A stretch of DNA of 64,000 nucleotides from Terrilactibacillus sp. S3-3 (GTDB taxonomy: Bacteria; Bacillota; Bacilli; Bacillales; Sporolactobacillaceae): contig CP129291.1 in the NCBI GenBank assembly GCA_030437565.1, forward strand, positions 1,054,001 to 1,118,000, read 5' to 3'. Below, piece by piece: positions 60,820 to 64,000 of this stretch. Both the position numbers and the translations under genes were made by a program. The notes below the pieces were generated by a model. It saw only the letters and a program-made list of their open reading frames with translations. It did no database searches and had not been told where the DNA came from. Numbering within the stretch: position 1 is the first letter of the stretch; the number at the start of each line of letters is the position of its first letter.

Positions 60820-61610
60820 ATGGCTCAGCTTATAAAAATCGATCAATGTGTCTCTCGTTATCAAATTAACCTGCGTCATTATGCCAATCGTTTTTTAAGA
60901 TTGAAAGGACGGCGCTGGGCAAAATGGAAGGAAAGATGGGAGACGATGGAAGACAGCCGCTTAAATCCCTCGAAAAAGAAAAGAGAAGCCGGGACACTTG
61001 CGAAACTCAAAAAAGACTTTAATAGCTGGTTTTTTGAAGAACAGATTCTATGGGCAACGACAACTTCTGAGGAAAAATCGGAAATTCCCAGTCAGCTTCA
61101 CCAAAATAAATGGCTGAAAACGCTGCTTTCAACGGTTGACGATGTCACATTTATTTTATATTATCCTGTGCTGAAGGTGAAATCGGCGATTGTGCAAGTT
61201 GATCCTATCTTTGTAACCAATCATGCCTATGGTGGTGTGTCAAACCGCTTTTCGGCGAAGAAGGAAGCGTATTCCAGGAATTGTCCCAGCGAAAATGGAA
61301 AGAAATTGTGACAGGCGAAACACGTGAACGAATGAATCCGATGATTTCGTTGAACCGGACAGCTGCAGTTGTAGAGGAACTGATTGTGGAACAGGAAATC
61401 GACATGGAAGTGAAGTCTGCCCTCGTAGCGCCGACAAGTTTTATTGAATTTATTCATGCTCCTTCAGATGTTTCGATTGTCGACCAACGTTCTCTAGAGC
61501 AATGGCTTGCGAAATTTTCCGGCCAGTCGTCCACTCTTAAGCACAATCAAATTAAAGCGGCTGAACAATTATTGAGCCGCTCAGAGACGGATGCCTTTGC
61601 CAGGTTTTAA
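60820..61610 (+). CDS. YtlQ-like conserved hypothetical protein (frameshifted)
   Basis: About 263 residues. N-terminus MAQLIKIDQCVSRYQINLRH, then YANRFLRLKGRRWAKWKERW; Trp/Lys-rich linker; VDDVTFILYYPVLKVKSAIV, then an all-alpha end QLLSRSETDAFARF. The position between thpR (YtlP) and ytmP is that of YtlQ in B. subtilis, and the N-terminal pattern agrees as far as I remember it. The middle, FILYYPVLKVKSA...VDPIFVTN, recalls NERD-like nuclease-related domains, but no catalytic motif is clear. One indel near 61262. SD AGAGAAG. Function unknown. Confidence 0.65.
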
Positions 61611-61891
61611 TTGGATTTAAAAATAATCAGGCTAAATGCTAAGAGGTTCTTTTTATGGGATAGAATCGGCAAAAAAAAAAATTGTTCGGCCGGGTCAAAA
61701 GTGGTATGCTTAAAGGCGACATTCTCAGGTACATTATGAGGATTACAGCGCTGATAACGAAGTGCTGATAGGGATCAGTCTGCGCGCTATTCCAAATTTT
61801 CTCTGTTAAAAAAATTCATTTCAACGGAGAAATGGTGTTCATTTTTTGCTTTTCATGCCTGATTTTTAAATACAGAGGGTGACCTGTTTTG
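61611..61891. other. Intergenic, no gene seen
   Basis: Contains an A11 run. The amyX gene found here in B. subtilis is absent. Confidence 0.4.
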
Positions 61892-62696
61892 ATGCATTTT
61901 TTTTTTGATGGTGAGGAATGGAGCATTTCATCGGCGGGGGGAATGACCGGAGAAGCTTATAAGGCCGAATCAGCCGAAAACAAACTATTTATAAAAAGAA
62001 ATTCATCACCTTTCCTTGCCGTATTATCTGCTGAGCGGATTGTACCGAAATTATTATGGACGCGCCGCCTTGAAAATGGCGATGTGCTGACAGCACAGAA
62101 ATGGCTGAATGGGAGAGTACTTGAAGCCAAAGAGATGACATCAAAACAAGTCTGCAAGCTGCTGAAAAAGATTCACACATCTGATCCCCTGGTATTTATG
62201 CTGTCCCGTCTTGGCAAGAAACCCAACCCATGATTCACCGGCGTTGATGCTTCAAGAACTGGAAACAAGAGCGGGCGTGCGATCGCTGACTCCTGTTCTG
62301 CGCGATGCCTTTGCCTTTCTTCGCAGGGAAGCAGCAAATGTTGACTTTTCCCCTAAGAAAGTCTGCCATTCCGATATTAATCATAATAATTGGCTGATAG
62401 ATGAAAAAGAAGACCATCTGTATTTAGTTGATTGGGATCAAGCTGTCATCGCTGATCCGGCGCTAGATCTTGCCATGCTGTTATATTGGTATGTGGAAGA
62501 ACAGGAATGGGAAAAATGGCTGGCTTTTTATGGCTGGCCGCTGACCGATTCACTAAAAATGCGGCTGCTTTGGTATATGGTTGCCCAGACAGTCAAATTT
62601 TTGCTGTGGCACCAGGAGCACGACAGAGAAAAGGAAAGGCTGCTTTTTGAAAAAGACCTGTTATGGTTAAACCATTATGTTTTGAAGAACGGGTGA
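61892..62696 (+). CDS. ytmP: YtmP-like aminoglycoside/choline kinase-fold phosphotransferase (frameshifted)
   Basis: About 267 residues. Small-lobe Lys KLFIKRNSSPFLAVL; catalytic loop KVCHSDINHNNWLIDEKEDH with HxDxxxxN; metal Asp in YLVDWDQAVIADPALDLAML. This order is the APH/choline kinase fold and matches B. subtilis YtmP, which also precedes trmB. Indel near 62207. SD AGAGGGTGAC. Physiological substrate unknown. Confidence 0.87.
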
Positions 62697-63243
62697 ATGC
62701 TCTTTCTATGTCTGCTTTAAGAATGGAAAAGAAAAAGTCGTCGGCGGAATACGGCATAAATGCTGATAGGCCGCTGTTTTCGTATCCGGCTTGCCAATCG
62801 GCAAGTTTCCTCGTTTCTGCACTTTTTCCTTTTTTGGAATTAAAAGTGTGTTTTTTATCACAAAATCTCTTGAGAATGGTTTATCATTAATGTAAAATCC
62901 GTAATAGATAAGCGGTACCTGCGTGAAGGGTTTCGTATAAAACACAAGAAAGCTGGCAGTATGCAGCTGCTCTTGTCCGTTATACAGCAGCTTTCCCGAT
63001 TCGCCGGGCGGCATCATTTATTTATAATATAAGGACAACCTTGAGCGGCAGAGGAATAAAGATCACCTTTGCTTGAAAGGTTTATTTCTGCAGTAGCCAA
63101 TATCCATTTTTTTGGCGTATACCGGGGAGAGCACTAACGCAGCCGTTTGGATAATAGTTTTTTTTTTTTTATTTATAATTTTGCGGCGGGTTCTATAATC
63201 CGCTGTAACGTGATAAATTGGGTACAGCAAAGGGGACCTCCAA
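62697..63243. other. Region between ytmP and trmB
   Basis: ytzH, present here in B. subtilis, is not recognisable. A 103-codon minus-strand frame (62706-63017; MMPPGESGKLLYNGQEQLHT...) lacks a ribosome site and is of doubtful reality. Confidence 0.4.
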
Positions 63244-63887
63244 ATGAGAGAGTACGCCATAAACCATGGGCAAAGGGAAAATTAAAACAACATTCTGAGA
63301 TCGTCATATCTTCGCCGAAATATTACAGCGGCGAGTGGCATGATGTATTTAATCGCGAGGCCCCGCTGCATGTAGAAATTGGCACAGGGAAAGGGCAGTT
63401 TATCGTAGGAATGGCGAAGAGGTATCCCGATACTAATTTTATCGGTATTGAAATGCATGAAAGCGTGATCGTATCGGCTTTGGAAAAGTGCCTGGATGCC
63501 AAAGTCCGTAATGTCAAGTTAATTAATGCCGATGCCAGAGGACTGACGGAATATTTTGCTGAAAATGAAGTGGACGAGATCTATTTAAATTTTTGCGATC
63601 CCTGGCCTAAGCATCGGCACGAAAAGCGCCGCTTGACTTATCCCTCTTTTCTGGCACAATATGAATACATTTTGAAGCGCCATGGCGTCATTAATCTTAA
63701 AACCGATAACCAGGGCTTTTTCGAATACTCGCTCGAAAGTTTTTCGCAATATGGACTGACGCTGAGAAATATCAGCCTTGATTTGCACGCTTCAGACATG
63801 GCAGGCAACGTCATGACGGAATATGAAGAAAAATTTTCAGCTAAGGGGCAGAGAATTTATCGGTGCGAAGCCGTTTGGAATGGATAA
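63244..63887 (+). CDS. trmB: tRNA (guanine-N7-)-methyltransferase TrmB (frameshifted at start)
   Basis: Makes m7G46 in tRNA. The ATG foll­ows AGGGGACCTCCAA; a two-base insertion (or one loss) near 63250 must be assumed to give RVRHKPWAKGKLKQHSEIVI. SAM site LHVEIGTGKGQFIVGMAKRY; FIGIEMHESVIVSALEK; tRNA-binding/catalytic LNFCDPWPKHRHEKRRLTYP; end GQRIYRCEAVWNG. About 214 residues (B. subtilis 213). Confidence 0.95.
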
Positions 63888-63905
63888 AAGAATGCTGAGA
63901 TTTTT

Positions 63906-63940
63906 CAAAGACCCGCACCTTATTTTGGTGCGGGTCTTTG
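63906..63940. terminator. Bidirectional terminator after trmB
   Basis: CAAAGACCCGCACC (63906-63919) / GGTGCGGGTCTTTG (63927-63940). Confidence 0.88.
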
Positions 63941-63947
63941 CGTGCTC

Positions 63948-64000
63948 TCATGCTTGCGCTTCTAAGTTGAGGACGGTTCCGGTTTTGGCATCGGCGACAA
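63948..64000 (-). CDS. C-terminal end of an unknown protein, possibly PepSY-type
   Basis: Only the last 17 codons are in the window: VADAKTGTVLNLEAQA then TGA. The motif V-DAKTG-V is common at the end of PepSY domains, but 16 residues cannot prove it. Confidence 0.4.
   Translation of the reverse strand, partial: VADAKTGTVLNLEAQA

Noticed and set aside
62706..63017. 103-codon minus-strand frame between ytmP and trmB
   Set aside because: No ribosome site, no family match; open frames of this size occur by chance here. Left as a doubtful item only.

Overview
The window reads as a chromosomal segment of a Gram-positive, endospore-forming member of the Bacillales. This rests on a small acid-soluble spore protein of the SspN type, Cse60, YhaL and a CotP/CotM-like small heat-shock protein, on strong AGGAGG ribosome sites, and on local gene order close to Bacillus subtilis: yhaO-yhaN ... 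yhaM-yhaL-prsA, trpP-hit-ecsAB, ytkD-pckA-metK-ytpB-ytqB-leuS-ytgP and ytlP-ytmP-trmB. A Sporolactobacillus-like genus is a guess; no rRNA or tRNA gene is visible to settle it. No phage, CRISPR array or transposase gene was seen.

Most long genes are split by one to eight single-base indels, many inside A or T runs of 8-17. Single-copy housekeeping genes are hit too (leuS, metK, trmB, murJ/ytgP, glpK, pckA), and re-joining the frames restores normal family lengths. I therefore annotate whole genes across the breaks and treat the breaks as probable sequencing or assembly errors.

Layout. 1-2.5 kb: 2-hydroxyacid dehydrogenase end and an amino-acid permease. 2.6-3.6 kb: two small minus-strand genes. 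3.7-12.8 kb: SbcCD-like yhaO-yhaN, the secretion-stress pair cssR-cssS placed between yhaN and yhaM, yhaL, and the foldase prsA. 12.9-18 kb: small hypothetical genes, a YpmS-like gene, ampS, a YtxH protein, trpP and hit. 18.2-25.5 kb: ecsAB, a Mn riboswitch with its terC gene, sspN, an MdtG-like exporter, a YitT protein and an aldo/keto reductase. 25.6-34.9 kb: SGNH hydrolase, GH25 muramidase, glpK and glpD (glpD with an attenuator-like leader), and the copper module csoR-copA-copZ. 35-44.5 kb: a second YitT protein, DUF402, a MenC-like enzyme, an ECF transporter module (ecfT and a double-ATPase ecfA), YdjO, an FAH hydrolase, a small heat-shock protein and a Fur-regulated-basic-protein homologue. 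44.8-64 kb: ytkD, pckA, SAM riboswitch-metK, ytpB, mnmM, T-box-leuS, rhodanese, cse60, ytgP, ytzE, cysK, thpR, ytmP, trmB.

Genes acting together include protein export and quality control (cssRS, prsA, ecsAB), metal handling (CsoR-CopA-CopZ; Mn-controlled TerC), and RNA-based control of methionine, leucine, manganese and probably glycerol and tryptophan genes.

The most unusual element is a dispersed intergenic repeat present five times, about 110-225 bp per copy. It is highly structured, shows paired base changes that keep stems intact, and carries no protein gene. It resembles a transposase-less IS200/IS605-type end or omegaRNA-like cassette. One copy lies between copA and copZ.
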